From Aerophototrophica crusticola (GTDB lineage: Bacteria > Pseudomonadota > Alphaproteobacteria > Azospirillales > Azospirillaceae): a stretch of DNA of 64,000 bases. Under the pieces are notes generated by a model. The model saw only the letters and a list, made by a program, of their open reading frames with translations, was not told where the DNA came from and made no database searches. Location of the stretch: NCBI GenBank assembly GCA_001939945.1, contig MOEB01000017.1, forward strand, positions 39,324 through 103,323, read 5' to 3'. Shown here piece by piece: positions 52,587-60,823 of this stretch (the stretch's first letter is position 1; every line of letters starts with the position of its first letter). The position numbers were made by a program, and so were the translations under genes.

Positions 52587-53408
52587 TCACCCCCGGATGA
52601 AGGCCAGCAAATCCTCGTTCAGCCGGTCCTTCTCGGTGAAGAACAGGGCGTGCGGGGCGCCCGCGTATTCCTTGTAGATGGCGTGGGGAATGGCCTTGGC
52701 GGCGGCGCGGCCCGTGGGGTCCACCGGCACGGTGGCATCCGCGTCGCCGTGGATGATCAGGGTCGGCACGGTGAAGCTGCGCATGTCCGGCCGGAAGTCG
52801 GTGCCGCCGAACGCCCGCACGCAGTCGATGGTGGCCTTGGGTGAGGCCTGGAGCGCCAGGCCCAGGGACCAGTCCAGGATCTCAGAGGAGACGGAGAAGT
52901 TCAGCAGCCCCGCCCCGAAGAAGGTCTTGCCGAAACCGGCCAGGAAGTGGGGACGGTCCTTGTTCAGCCCGGCGACGATGCCGTCGAACACGGCCTTGTC
53001 GGCGCCCTGGGGGTTGTCGGCGGTCTTCAGCAGGTAGGGCGTCACCGCCCCCAGCAGCACCGCCTTGGACACACGGCCGGTGCCATGCCGGGTCAGGTAG
53101 CGCGCCACCTCCCCCCCGCCCATGGAGAAGCCGACCAGGGTCACGTCCCGCAGGTCCAGCCCGTCGATCAGGGCGGCGAGGTCGTCGGCGAACGTGTCGT
53201 AATCATAACCGTCCCAGGGCTGCTCCGACCGGCCGAAGCCGCGCCGGTCGTAGGAGACGCAGCGCAACCCGTGGGAGGCCAGGAACGGCAACTGGTACTC
53301 CCACATATCCGCATTCAGCGGCCAGCCATGGATGAACACCACGGGCCTGCCGCTGCCCCAGTCCTTGTAGAACAGCCTTGTCCCGTCACGCGCCTGCACA
53401 TACGGCAT
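52587..53408 (-). CDS. Alpha/beta hydrolase (non-haem chloroperoxidase/arylesterase type)
   Basis: 273 residues with GGAGGAG seven bases before the ATG. The fold begins YVQARDGTRLFYKDWGSGRP. The oxyanion HGW, nucleophile Ser95 in GFSMGGGE, Asp in IIHGDADATVP and His253 in GAPHALFF form the catalytic triad. Close relatives are annotated as bromoperoxidase-like esterases. It is 131 bases behind an AraC regulator on the same strand, probably its controller. Substrate unknown. Confidence 0.9.
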   Translation of the reverse strand: MPYVQARDGTRLFYKDWGSGRPVVFIHGWPLNADMWEYQLPFLASHGLRCVSYDRRGFGRSEQPWDGYDYDTFADDLAALIDGLDLRDVTLVGFSMGGGEVARYLTRHGTGRVSKAVLLGAVTPYLLKTADNPQGADKAVFDGIVAGLNKDRPHFLAGFGKTFFGAGLLNFSVSSEILDWSLGLALQASPKATIDCVRAFGGTDFRPDMRSFTVPTLIIHGDADATVPVDPTGRAAAKAIPHAIYKEYAGAPHALFFTEKDRLNEDLLAFIRG

Positions 53409-53493
53409 GGTCGTCTCCTCCCCGTCGGGTCTGGTGGGATGGCCCGGGCTCACAGCGCCGGACCGGACCCGGAACGGTGGGGGCGGGAGATCG

Positions 53494-53507
53494 TTTCGAA
53501 TTCGGAA
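53494..53507. repeat. Dispersed TTTCGA-N2-TCGGAA element, copy 3
   Basis: TTTCGAATTCGGAA, one base from the perfect palindrome at 60134, in the gap between AraC and hydrolase genes. Confidence 0.4.
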
Positions 53508-53539
53508 CTGGATTTTTGCCGGGATGCCGCCTTCACCCC

Positions 53540-54424
53540 TCACCGGCGCGGCGTGCCGTCGCGGTACTGGCCCGGGGTGCTGTCGAAGAAGCGCCGGAAG
53601 GTCGCCGTCATGTGCGCCTGGGAGGCGAACCCCACCTCCAACGCCACCTGGGCCAGGGGCAGGCTCGTCTCCCGCAGCAACTGCTTGCAGCGCTCCAGCC
53701 GTCGCTCCATCAGGTAGCGGTGCGGCGGGCAGCCCACCGTGGCCTTGAAGCTGCGGGCGAAGTAATGGCGGCTGAGCCCCGCCACCTGGGCCAAGTCGCC
53801 CAGGCTGACGGCCTCCGCCAGGTTGGCCTCGATGAAGGCTTGGACCTTGCGCAGCTTGTGGCTGGGCAGGCGGACAGGCACCCCTTCCACCCCGTCGCCG
53901 TCCAGCACGGCCCGGTGCAGGCCGCGGGTCACCAGCAGGCGGGCCAGCGTTTCCAGGAAATAGGGGTCGCGCCCCTCGGCGGCCCGCAGTTCCGACTTCA
54001 GGCCCAGGCACAGGTGCCGGCACAGCTCGTCCGCTTCCACCAGGGTCAGCCGGCCCAGGCCCTCCACCTCGCCCGCCACCTCCTCCGGCAGGTCAAGCCG
54101 GGGCAGGAGGCTGGCGGGGAACAGCAGGGCGAGGCTGTCATCGGCTGCCAGGCCCGTCACGGTCCCGCCGACACCTGCCGCAACAAGGGCCAGGCTGCCG
54201 CGCCCCAGGCCCAGCTCCAGTTCCGGCCCGCAGCCGCGCAGGCGGAGGCGCACCGGCTGGCCGAGGTTGGCCAGCAACGCCCAGTCCCCGTCCCCCAGCG
54301 GCAGGGGATCGGCCCCTGCCCGGGCCCGGATGGCGGGGCCTGCGGGGACAAGCCCGCCGGCGGCATGCGACAGGGGGAATACGGGGCCCGGTTGGCACGG
54401 GGCCGGGAGGACGTCTGGCAGCAT
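53540..54424 (-). CDS. AraC-family transcriptional regulator
   Basis: 294 residues; the ATG is preceded by AAGGGGTGG. The N-terminal ~190 residues are a beta-rich ligand domain. The C terminus is a standard AraC double HTH: VSLGDLAQVAGLSRHYFARSFKATVGCPPHRYLMERRLERCKQLL and SLPLAQVALEVGFASQAHMTATFRRFFDSTPGQYR region (about residues 195-290). Two 12-base direct repeats lie 100-130 bases upstream. It likely regulates itself and the following hydrolase. Confidence 0.9.
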   Translation of the reverse strand: MLPDVLPAPCQPGPVFPLSHAAGGLVPAGPAIRARAGADPLPLGDGDWALLANLGQPVRLRLRGCGPELELGLGRGSLALVAAGVGGTVTGLAADDSLALLFPASLLPRLDLPEEVAGEVEGLGRLTLVEADELCRHLCLGLKSELRAAEGRDPYFLETLARLLVTRGLHRAVLDGDGVEGVPVRLPSHKLRKVQAFIEANLAEAVSLGDLAQVAGLSRHYFARSFKATVGCPPHRYLMERRLERCKQLLRETSLPLAQVALEVGFASQAHMTATFRRFFDSTPGQYRDGTPRR

Positions 54425-55021
54425 CTTCCACCCCTTCGGTTGTGGTCACCCGGTCGGCGCCTGGAACAAGGGTAGTCTGTTCACCTGCCGTACGAAGCCC
54501 CATCGCAGGGGGACGTTGCCTTTTGCAGCAAGATTGTCCGGATGGCAGCAAGATTGCTTCAGCCGAACAGGTTGGTCAGCCCGGCAATTGGGTCTACCCC
54601 GCCATCAAGCGGCCGATTGTGCCGCATTTTCAGGCATCTGGCCGGACAATCGGGGCCCGGGCATGCTGCGGCCCGGGCCCCAGGGGTCGGCGAGCCGCGC
54701 CCGGCGGGGGTCGGGCCGGCTTTCGCGGGCGGGAGGTGCAGCTACCCGTCGGCGTGTCGCCGACCGGTACCATAGCAACCCGCCGTCCCCGCCGATTCCG
54801 GGGGCTTGCGGGTATTTTCACGCCCGTGTCGCCGAATGGCGACCGGCGGCGGGGGCCGGTCCCGTCCCGCCTAACCCAAACCCGCCCCCCACCCCGCCGC
54901 GGTACCCCCGCATCCATACCGGCCAACCCGGGCGTAGCGCGTCCGGGAGCCGTGGGGAGACCCCACCAAGAAGCCGGCGTGCGCTTTCGGGGTAGACCGA
55001 ACCAACAGACGGGAGAACGCG
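54425..55021. other. 597-base divergent intergenic region
   Basis: No gene is supported. It holds the direct repeats at 54525-54556, an inverted pair GATTGTCCGG (54532-54541) / CCGGACAATC (54642-54651), and a perfect 10-bp hairpin at 54652-54681 (GGGGCCCGGG, 10-base loop). Near the ferritin-like gene two small hairpins occur: GTGGGG-aga-CCCCAC (54952-54966) and TTCGG-ggtaga-CCGAA (54986-55001). It presumably carries both promoters. Confidence 0.7.
54525..54556 (-). promoter_or_regulatory. Two GCAGCAAGATTG direct repeats (AraC operator candidate)
   Basis: GCAGCAAGATTG occurs at 54525-54536 and identically at 54545-54556, a 20-base period, on the plus strand and about 100 bases upstream of the AraC start. 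Tandem half-sites on one helix face are the normal binding pattern for AraC-family dimers. Confidence 0.65.
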
Positions 55022-55921
55022 ATGCTTGACCAACCCATGCTCGCCGCCGATGGCGAGGAGATGCGGGAGAACCGGCGCAGGTTCCTGCGCGCCGCCACCC
55101 TGGCCACCCTGGGCGCGACCCTGGGCACCGGGCTGGCCGCCGGGCCGGGCGCCCGGGCACAGGCCGTCACCCTGACGGACGTGGACATCCTGAACTTCGC
55201 CCTGAATCTCGAATATCTTGAGGCCGAGTATTATCTGCGCGCCGCCTTCGGCCGCGGCCTGGACGATGCCGACGTGGTGGGCCAGGGCGCCGTCGGCGCG
55301 GTGAGCGGCGGCACCAAGGTGCCCTTCAAGGACCCCAAGCTGCGCCGCATCGCGGAGGAGATCGCCCGCGACGAGGAAGCCCATGTCCGCTTCCTGCGGG
55401 CGGCCCTGGGCAGCGCCGCCGTGTCCCGCCCGCAGATCGACCTGAAGACGGTCTGGACCAACGCCGCCCGCGCCGCCGGGCTGGTGGGGCCCACGGCCAC
55501 CTTCAACCCCTTCCAGAACGACGTGAACTTCCTGCTGGGCGCCTATGTCTTCGAGGATGTGGGCGTCACCGCCTACAAGGGTGCCGCGCCCTTCATCCAG
55601 GACAAGGCCTACCTGGAGGCGGCAGCCGGCATCCTGGCGGTGGAGGCCTACCATGCCGGGACCATCCGCTCGATCCTGTTCCTGCGGGGATTCGAGTTCG
55701 TGACGCGGGCCCTGTCCGACCTGCGGGATTCCGCCGACGGGCCGGACGACCTGGACCAGGGTGTCTTCACCGAGGGCGTGCGGGCCAACATCGTCCCCAC
55801 GGACGCCAACGGCATCGCCTACAGCCGCTCCCCGCAACAGGTGCTGGACATCGTCTATCTGGGCGGGGAGTCCGCCGGCTTCGGCTTCTTCCCGCAGCGG
55901 GTGAACGGCACGATCCGCTGA
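55022..55921 (+). CDS. Tat-exported ferritin-like (desiccation-related) protein
   Basis: 299 residues, start preceded by GGGAGAA. A twin-arginine signal (ENRRRFLRAATLATLGATLG, residues 16-35, cleavage after ARA) precedes a four-helix ferritin-like domain: LNFALNLEYLEAEYYLRAAF, EEIARDEEAHVRFLRAALG, and later ILAVEAYHAGTIRSILFL. The E-x-E-Y and EAH residues could bind iron or another metal. The plant PCC13-62 desiccation-related family is similar. Function in bacteria is unknown. It is convergent with gspK. Confidence 0.87.
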   Translation: MLDQPMLAADGEEMRENRRRFLRAATLATLGATLGTGLAAGPGARAQAVTLTDVDILNFALNLEYLEAEYYLRAAFGRGLDDADVVGQGAVGAVSGGTKVPFKDPKLRRIAEEIARDEEAHVRFLRAALGSAAVSRPQIDLKTVWTNAARAAGLVGPTATFNPFQNDVNFLLGAYVFEDVGVTAYKGAAPFIQDKAYLEAAAGILAVEAYHAGTIRSILFLRGFEFVTRALSDLRDSADGPDDLDQGVFTEGVRANIVPTDANGIAYSRSPQQVLDIVYLGGESAGFGFFPQRVNGTIR

Positions 55922-55933
55922 GGGTCAGGGGTG

Positions 55934-55954
55934 GCCCCGGCTCGGGGCCGGGGC
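55934..55954. terminator. Hairpin between ferritin-like gene and gspK
   Basis: Seven-bp stem GCCCCGG / CCGGGGC with seven-base loop, followed by GTGTTTA. It serves the plus-strand gene and possibly the convergent gspK. Confidence 0.6.
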
Positions 55955-55980
55955 GTGTTTACGACCAGCCTGAACACGCC

Positions 55981-56841
55981 CTATCCCCGCCGCCATGCCA
56001 CCACCAGGTATGGCCTGTCCGGCTCGCTGCCGGGGGTGACCAGGGCCTCACGCGCCACCCTCGTGCCGTCGGGCAAGGTCGCCTCCGCCCGGACGCACAC
56101 CACCTGCCCGCCGGAGTCCGCCAGATAGGCCTCGAAGTTCTCCGCGGCGGGCAGTTCCTCCCCACCCCCGACTGACCGCTCCCGCAGGATTTCCGCCGCG
56201 TCGGCCGGTGACAGGCCGGGCACGGCACGCAGCACCGGGAGGGGTGCCGTCCATGGGTTCACCGTGGGCGCACCCGTCTGCACCGTCACGAATGGCCGGA
56301 GCCGCGCATAGGCCTCCCCCGTCATCCCCGGCACGCCCCGCAGCTCGTCCACGGCCAGGAAGACGGGCTGGGCCGGGTCCGGCTCATCCACCACCCGCCC
56401 GCCCAGGGCCTGGGCCAGCCGGGCCTGCCTCTGCCGTCGCCACTCCCCCAGCCCCTGGAGCAGCTCCCGCCGGGTCTCCTCCCCCAACCCCACGGCCGCC
56501 ATCAGCCCGTCCAGCAGCGCCTCCGGCGCGGCGTTCAGGTCCAGCTTGCCCCCCTCGTCCTGCAAGGCCACCCGCACGCGCCCCTCACCGAGCGTCAGGT
56601 CAAAGCTGCTGCCGTCCAGGGGGCCACGGTCGGCGGGGTCGTCGGCCAGCAGCCGAAGGGCGCCCAGGGCGATGCCGGCCTCCGCCAGCCGCTCCGCCTT
56701 GGCGGCACTGGTCAGGTTGCGGGCGACGGCCAGCTCCGTCCGCGCCCGCCCGGCAAAGCCGACGAACAGCACCGACACCAGGGCCAGTCCCCAGAGCACC
56801 AGCAGCAGGGCGAAGCCCCCCTGGCCCTTGCGCCGTCCCAT
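55981..56841 (-). CDS. gspK: Type II secretion minor pseudopilin GspK
   Basis: 286 residues. A prepilin-type N terminus (RKGQGGFALLLVLWGLALVS) has the Gly-Phe cleavage site and no Glu at +5, a hallmark of GspK. The long globular part with LNAAPEALLDGLMAAVGLGE and the helix-hairpin PVLRAVPGLSPADAAEILRE matches the T2SSK domains. GspK caps the pseudopilus tip. It starts six bases after the gspC-like gene, on the minus strand, and is the last secretion gene here. Confidence 0.9.
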   Translation of the reverse strand: MGRRKGQGGFALLLVLWGLALVSVLFVGFAGRARTELAVARNLTSAAKAERLAEAGIALGALRLLADDPADRGPLDGSSFDLTLGEGRVRVALQDEGGKLDLNAAPEALLDGLMAAVGLGEETRRELLQGLGEWRRQRQARLAQALGGRVVDEPDPAQPVFLAVDELRGVPGMTGEAYARLRPFVTVQTGAPTVNPWTAPLPVLRAVPGLSPADAAEILRERSVGGGEELPAAENFEAYLADSGGQVVCVRAEATLPDGTRVAREALVTPGSEPDRPYLVVAWRRG

Positions 56842-56847
56842 GGCCGG

Positions 56848-57492
56848 TCAGTCCAGGTCACCCGGCCGCGGGCGGCGCGGAACGGCCTCGGCGGGCGGGG
56901 CGGTCAGCGCCTGTCCCGGGCGGGGCGCCGCGTCCGGGGGCACGGGCCGGGCCGCGGTCCCCACGGGGTTGTCGGGTTGGCGAAGCATGACGGGTGGCTG
57001 GCTGCCCGGCGCCGGGGGGCGGTCCTTCAGGCGCAGTTCCGTGCGTTCGCCGCCGCGGGCCAGGGTGACCCGGTCGGCACTGATCCCCTCTACGGTCCAG
57101 CCGCCCAGGGCCGCCCCTTCCCCCAGCCGCTCCAGCCGGGGCGGGTTGCCCTGCTCCACCAGCGCCCGGATCCCGGCGGGCGTGCGGACCACCCCCACCA
57201 GCCGCACGGAATCCAGCGCCAAGGCCGGCCCGGCCACGGCCGTGGCGACGGGGCGGCGACCCTCGACGAACACGGGCCGCTCCAGGACCTCGGCATAGCT
57301 TTCCAGCGGGTCGAGTTCGAAGGCCGCCGGCGGCTCCCCCTCCCCCGGCAGTGCGGCTGGCTGTGGCGGGCCGGCGGCGGCGACCGGCGCCGGCGTCCCA
57401 ACCCCGGCGGCCAGTTCCAGCGCCAGCAGGCCGCCCAGGGCCGCGCAGAGCAGGCCCAGTGCCAGCCTTGCCCGGTAGTGTGCCCGCGCCAT
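56848..57492 (-). CDS. gspC: GspC-like inner-membrane type II secretion protein
   Basis: 214 residues from the ATG at 57492. A short cytoplasmic N terminus and one membrane span (LALGLLCAALGGLLALELAA) precede a homology region (VLERPVFVEGRRPV, LDSVRLVGVVRTPAGIRALV, ERLGEGAALGGWTVEGISAD) and a Pro-rich tail. GspC links the inner-membrane platform to the secretin. It is shorter than typical GspC and lacks a PDZ domain. Its promoter region is shared with the divergent PhoX-like gene. Confidence 0.75.
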   Translation of the reverse strand: MARAHYRARLALGLLCAALGGLLALELAAGVGTPAPVAAAGPPQPAALPGEGEPPAAFELDPLESYAEVLERPVFVEGRRPVATAVAGPALALDSVRLVGVVRTPAGIRALVEQGNPPRLERLGEGAALGGWTVEGISADRVTLARGGERTELRLKDRPPAPGSQPPVMLRQPDNPVGTAARPVPPDAAPRPGQALTAPPAEAVPRRPRPGDLD

Positions 57493-57701
57493 GCCTGTTT
57501 CCCTTGTCCCATGGCCATGGAGAACCCGTCGCCGAGCTTGCCCCCCGCGGCGGGGCGGGACAACCGCCCTTCCGGATTTCACATCCGGCTAGCCCGAACT
57601 TTCCAAGATCAGCGCGTGCTGATGTGGCCGAAAGCAACGGAAAAGGTGGAGTAAAAAAGCCCCGCACCTACACCTTCTTGCGCAGAAACCAAGTAGTGCC
57701 C

Positions 57702-57745
57702 CAGTCACAGTGGCAGCAGTCACGAGCGTTTAACAATCCGGTCAC
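57702..57745 (+). promoter_or_regulatory. Pho-box-like repeats before phoX-like gene
   Basis: Seven-base units CAGTCAC (57717-57723), GTTTAAC (57728-57734) and CGGTCAC (57739-57745) are spaced by four bases, giving the 11-base period of PhoB sites; another CAGTCAC is at 57702-57708. The match is imperfect. The rest of the 57493-57809 gap holds only presumed divergent promoters. Confidence 0.4.
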
Positions 57746-57809
57746 TGAACCGACGCATCGCCCCGGCTACACGCGAGGCCCCACCAGGAAGAAGCCGGAG
57801 CCCCCCGCC

Positions 57810-59981
57810 ATGGACAGCCTCGACCGCATCCCCCTGCCGCCTGACGACGCCCAGGCCGCCGAGGGGCTGGACCGCCCCGACCTGGCCGCCCGCGGCCTGA
57901 CGGACCAGGACACCTTCGCCGCCCGCCTGTCCGACGACATCGGCCGCCGCGTGCTGCTGCAGGGCGCCGCCAGCCTGCCCATCCTGACCATGGCCGCGGG
58001 CGGCGTCGCCGCCGCCCTGGTGCCCGGGGCGGCACAGGCGGAAAACCTGCCCACCGGCCTGAACCCGCCCCGCCTGCCCCTGGACTTCAAGGCGATCGGG
58101 GAGAGCACGGCGGACCGGGTGGTGGTGCCGGAAGGCTACCGGTCGAAGGTGGTGCTGCGCTGGGGCGACCCGCTGGTGGCCGACAAGGGCCGGTTCGACC
58201 TGTTCAACCAGTCCGCCGCGGACCAGGCGCAGCGCTTCGGCTTCAACTGCGACATGGTCCAGGGCTTCCCCCTGGCCCGCACCCGCGGCCGCGCCACCAG
58301 CTACGTCCTGGCCGTGAACCACGAGTATACGGACGGCCGGCTGATGTTCCCGGACTACCCGGACGGCAGCGATCCCGCCGCCCTGCCCACCCGCAACCAT
58401 GTGGAGGTGGAGTGGGCGGCGCATGGCGTGTCCATGGCCCGCATCGACCTGCGCGGCCAGGACTGGGTCTATGACAAGAAGAGCCCGTACAACCGCCGCG
58501 TCACCGCCACCACGCCGATGGAGGTCACCGGCCCCGCGGCGGGCAACGCGCGGCTGCAGACGCCGGCCGACCCCAGCGGCCGCCGGGTACTGGGCACCCT
58601 GAACAACTGCGCCGGCGGCCGGTCCCCCTGGGGCACCTACCTGACCTGCGAGGAGAACTTCGACCAGTACTTCGCCAACCGCGCCAACATCACCGACGCG
58701 GTGACCCGGTCCGACCACACGGACTACACCGTCACCGCGGGCCCGACCAGCCGCAAATGGGAGCTGTACGACCCCCGCTTCGACACCGCGATGCCAGAGG
58801 GGCGGAACGAGCCCTACCGCTTCGGCTGGGTGGTGGAGATCGACCCCTACGACCCCACCTACGTGCCGAGGAAGCGCACGGCGCTGGGCCGCTTCAAGCA
58901 TGAGGGTTGCCAGGTGGTCCGCGCCCTGGACGAGCGGGTGGTGGCCTACAGCGGCGACGACAGCCGGTTCGAGTATGTCTACAAGTTCGTCTCGTCTGGC
59001 CGGTTCGACCCATCCAACCCGCGCGGCCCGGCGAACCGGGACCTGCTGGACAGCGGCACGCTGTACGTCGCCCGCTTCAACGATGACGGCAGCGGCGACT
59101 GGCTGGCCCTCGACCTGGACGACCCGGTGACCGGCCCGCAGCTGCGCGCCGCCACCTATGTGGACACCACGGGCAACGCCACCATCCCCCGCTTCCCCAC
59201 CCAGGCAGAGGTGCTGATCAATGCCCGCCGCGCCGGCGACGCCGTGGGCGCCACGCCCATGGACCGGCCGGAGGACATCGAGGCGCTGAAGGACGACGAC
59301 CTGCGCGGCAACGGCCGGGTCTATGTGAACCTGACCAACAACACCCAGCGGGTGGACGACGGGGGCAGCACCACCCCGCCGCCCCCGGGCAGCCGCCCCA
59401 ACAACCGGGTGACCAACGCCGCCAACCCCCGCGCCCCGAACCCCGCCGGCCACGTGATCGAGATCCGGGAGGCCGGGGACGACAACGCCGCCACAAGCTT
59501 CCGCTGGCGCATCCTGCTGCTGGCCGGCGACCCGAACAACCCCGCCTCCCCCAACCCGGAGACGGGTGCGGCCCAGAACACGGACACGCGCGGCACCTTC
59601 CTGGGCAGCCGCTTCGCCTGCCCGGACAACATGACCGTGGACCGCGGCTTCAACCTGTGGCTCACCACCGACGGGAACCCGGACGTCTTCCCCTGCAACG
59701 ACCAGATCGTGGCCGTGCAGGGCGGCACGCCGGAGCGCAACCCCGTCTATGCCCTGCGCTTCGCCGTGGGCCCGGTGGGCTGTGAGATCAGCGGCCCGCT
59801 GCTGACGGAGGACGGCCAGACCCTGTTCTTCGCCGTGCAGCACCCGGGCGAGGGCGGCACCCTGCTGGGCGAGGGGCAGGCCAGCACCTGGCCCGACGGC
59901 GACTTCCCCAAGCCCAGCGTCGTCGCCGTGCGCCGCCGCGACAACGGCCGCGTCGGCGGCCGGCCGGCGGGGGTGAAGTAA
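57810..59981 (+). CDS. Tat-exported PhoX-family alkaline phosphatase-like protein
   Basis: 723 residues. The N terminus has a long polar region then a twin-arginine signal (DIGRRVLLQGAASLPILTMA, Arg46-Arg47, cleavage after AQA). The body matches PhoX-type proteins: YVLAVNHEYTDG, GTLNNCAGGRSPWGTYLTCEENF, ALGRFKHEGCQVV, VAYSGDDSRFEYVYKFVS, FACPDNMTVDRGFNLWLTTD. PhoX enzymes use iron and calcium and release phosphate from organic esters. It sits, reversed, inside the type II secretion locus, so export across the outer membrane by that system is plausible. Confidence 0.85.
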   Translation: MDSLDRIPLPPDDAQAAEGLDRPDLAARGLTDQDTFAARLSDDIGRRVLLQGAASLPILTMAAGGVAAALVPGAAQAENLPTGLNPPRLPLDFKAIGESTADRVVVPEGYRSKVVLRWGDPLVADKGRFDLFNQSAADQAQRFGFNCDMVQGFPLARTRGRATSYVLAVNHEYTDGRLMFPDYPDGSDPAALPTRNHVEVEWAAHGVSMARIDLRGQDWVYDKKSPYNRRVTATTPMEVTGPAAGNARLQTPADPSGRRVLGTLNNCAGGRSPWGTYLTCEENFDQYFANRANITDAVTRSDHTDYTVTAGPTSRKWELYDPRFDTAMPEGRNEPYRFGWVVEIDPYDPTYVPRKRTALGRFKHEGCQVVRALDERVVAYSGDDSRFEYVYKFVSSGRFDPSNPRGPANRDLLDSGTLYVARFNDDGSGDWLALDLDDPVTGPQLRAATYVDTTGNATIPRFPTQAEVLINARRAGDAVGATPMDRPEDIEALKDDDLRGNGRVYVNLTNNTQRVDDGGSTTPPPPGSRPNNRVTNAANPRAPNPAGHVIEIREAGDDNAATSFRWRILLLAGDPNNPASPNPETGAAQNTDTRGTFLGSRFACPDNMTVDRGFNLWLTTDGNPDVFPCNDQIVAVQGGTPERNPVYALRFAVGPVGCEISGPLLTEDGQTLFFAVQHPGEGGTLLGEGQASTWPDGDFPKPSVVAVRRRDNGRVGGRPAGVK

Positions 59982-60061
59982 GGAACGACCCGTTGGGTTG
60001 GAGACTGGGGGCGCCGGGCGAGGGCCCGGCGCCCATTTCCCTTTTGATGCCAAGGCCCGAT

Positions 60062-60098
60062 GTCACCCCGGCCGCAGCGCGGCGGAGAGCCGGGGTCC
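60062..60098. repeat. Intergenic palindromic repeat
   Basis: ACCCCGGC (60065-60072) pairs with GCCGGGGT (60089-60096) around a 16-base GC-rich loop. Such GTCACCCCGG-type elements are frequent between alphaproteobacterial genes; it begins like the arm at 4514. The 59982-60256 gap has no gene. Confidence 0.6.
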
Positions 60099-60133
60099 TC
60101 GGGGGCCGGTCGTGCCAATCACCGAAAGCCCGG

Positions 60134-60147
60134 TTTCGAATTCGAAA
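60134..60147. repeat. Dispersed TTTCGAATTCGAAA palindrome, copy 4
   Basis: Perfect 14-base palindrome in the gap between phoX-like and gspM genes; see copies at 3132, 35550 and 53494. Confidence 0.5.
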
Positions 60148-60256
60148 GTCGCTGTTCCTGCAAGGTCCCAACCCGGCTGCCGGCCCTTGGCACGACGGCT
60201 TTCCTAGGGTCCTGGCCCAAGGCCGGGTTGGCATCCGGCGCCCCGCACCGTGCACG

Positions 60257-60823
60257 TCACGGCCCCCGCCGCACATAGCCCGACACGTCCATCCGCACCT
60301 CCAGCTCCCCTTCCCGCGTCCGCGGGCCCGGGGGGCGGACCGTGGCGGACAGGCCGTCGACGAACAGGTAGGGGGTGCCGCCCTCCACCGCGTGCAGCAT
60401 CTCCTGGAAGCCCGCGATGCCCAGGGCCACCTGCACCCGCACCGTGACGCGGCGGAAGCCCTCCTCGTCCCGGCCGTCCAGCACCTGGGTGCTGCGGACC
60501 GTGCCGCCGGCCTCGGTGGCGGCGGAGCGGAGGAGGTCCTGCAACTCGGCCGCCGCCAGGGACTCGCTGCCGGCCCGCAGGAAGCCCGCGCTCTCCGCCT
60601 GCTCGGCCCGGGCCTGCTCCAGCCGTTCCCGCAAGGCGGCCGGGTCGCGGGGGGCGGCCTGCGCCCGGGCGATGGCCGAGCGGAGTTGGGCGGCGGTGGC
60701 CAGGTCCTGCCGATAGCCCGCCAGCAGCGGCCCCACCAGCGCGGTCCAGGCCAGGGACAGGAGCGCCAGCAGCAGGGCCAGGGCAAGCGCCTTGCGCAGC
60801 GGGGGGGAGACTTCCTGCAACAT
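60257..60823 (-). CDS. gspM: Type II secretion protein GspM (GspMb type)
   Basis: 188 residues. One N-terminal membrane span (ALALALLLALLSLAWTALVG), a coiled coil (LRERLEQARAEQAESAGFLR) and a ferredoxin-like C domain (VRVQVALGIAGFQEMLHAVE, YLFVDGLSATVR) fit the GspM/PilO fold. It partners GspL in the inner-membrane platform. Its ATG overlaps the gspL stop. It is the last gene before the inserted phoX-like gene. Confidence 0.85.
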   Translation of the reverse strand: MLQEVSPPLRKALALALLLALLSLAWTALVGPLLAGYRQDLATAAQLRSAIARAQAAPRDPAALRERLEQARAEQAESAGFLRAGSESLAAAELQDLLRSAATEAGGTVRSTQVLDGRDEEGFRRVTVRVQVALGIAGFQEMLHAVEGGTPYLFVDGLSATVRPPGPRTREGELEVRMDVSGYVRRGP

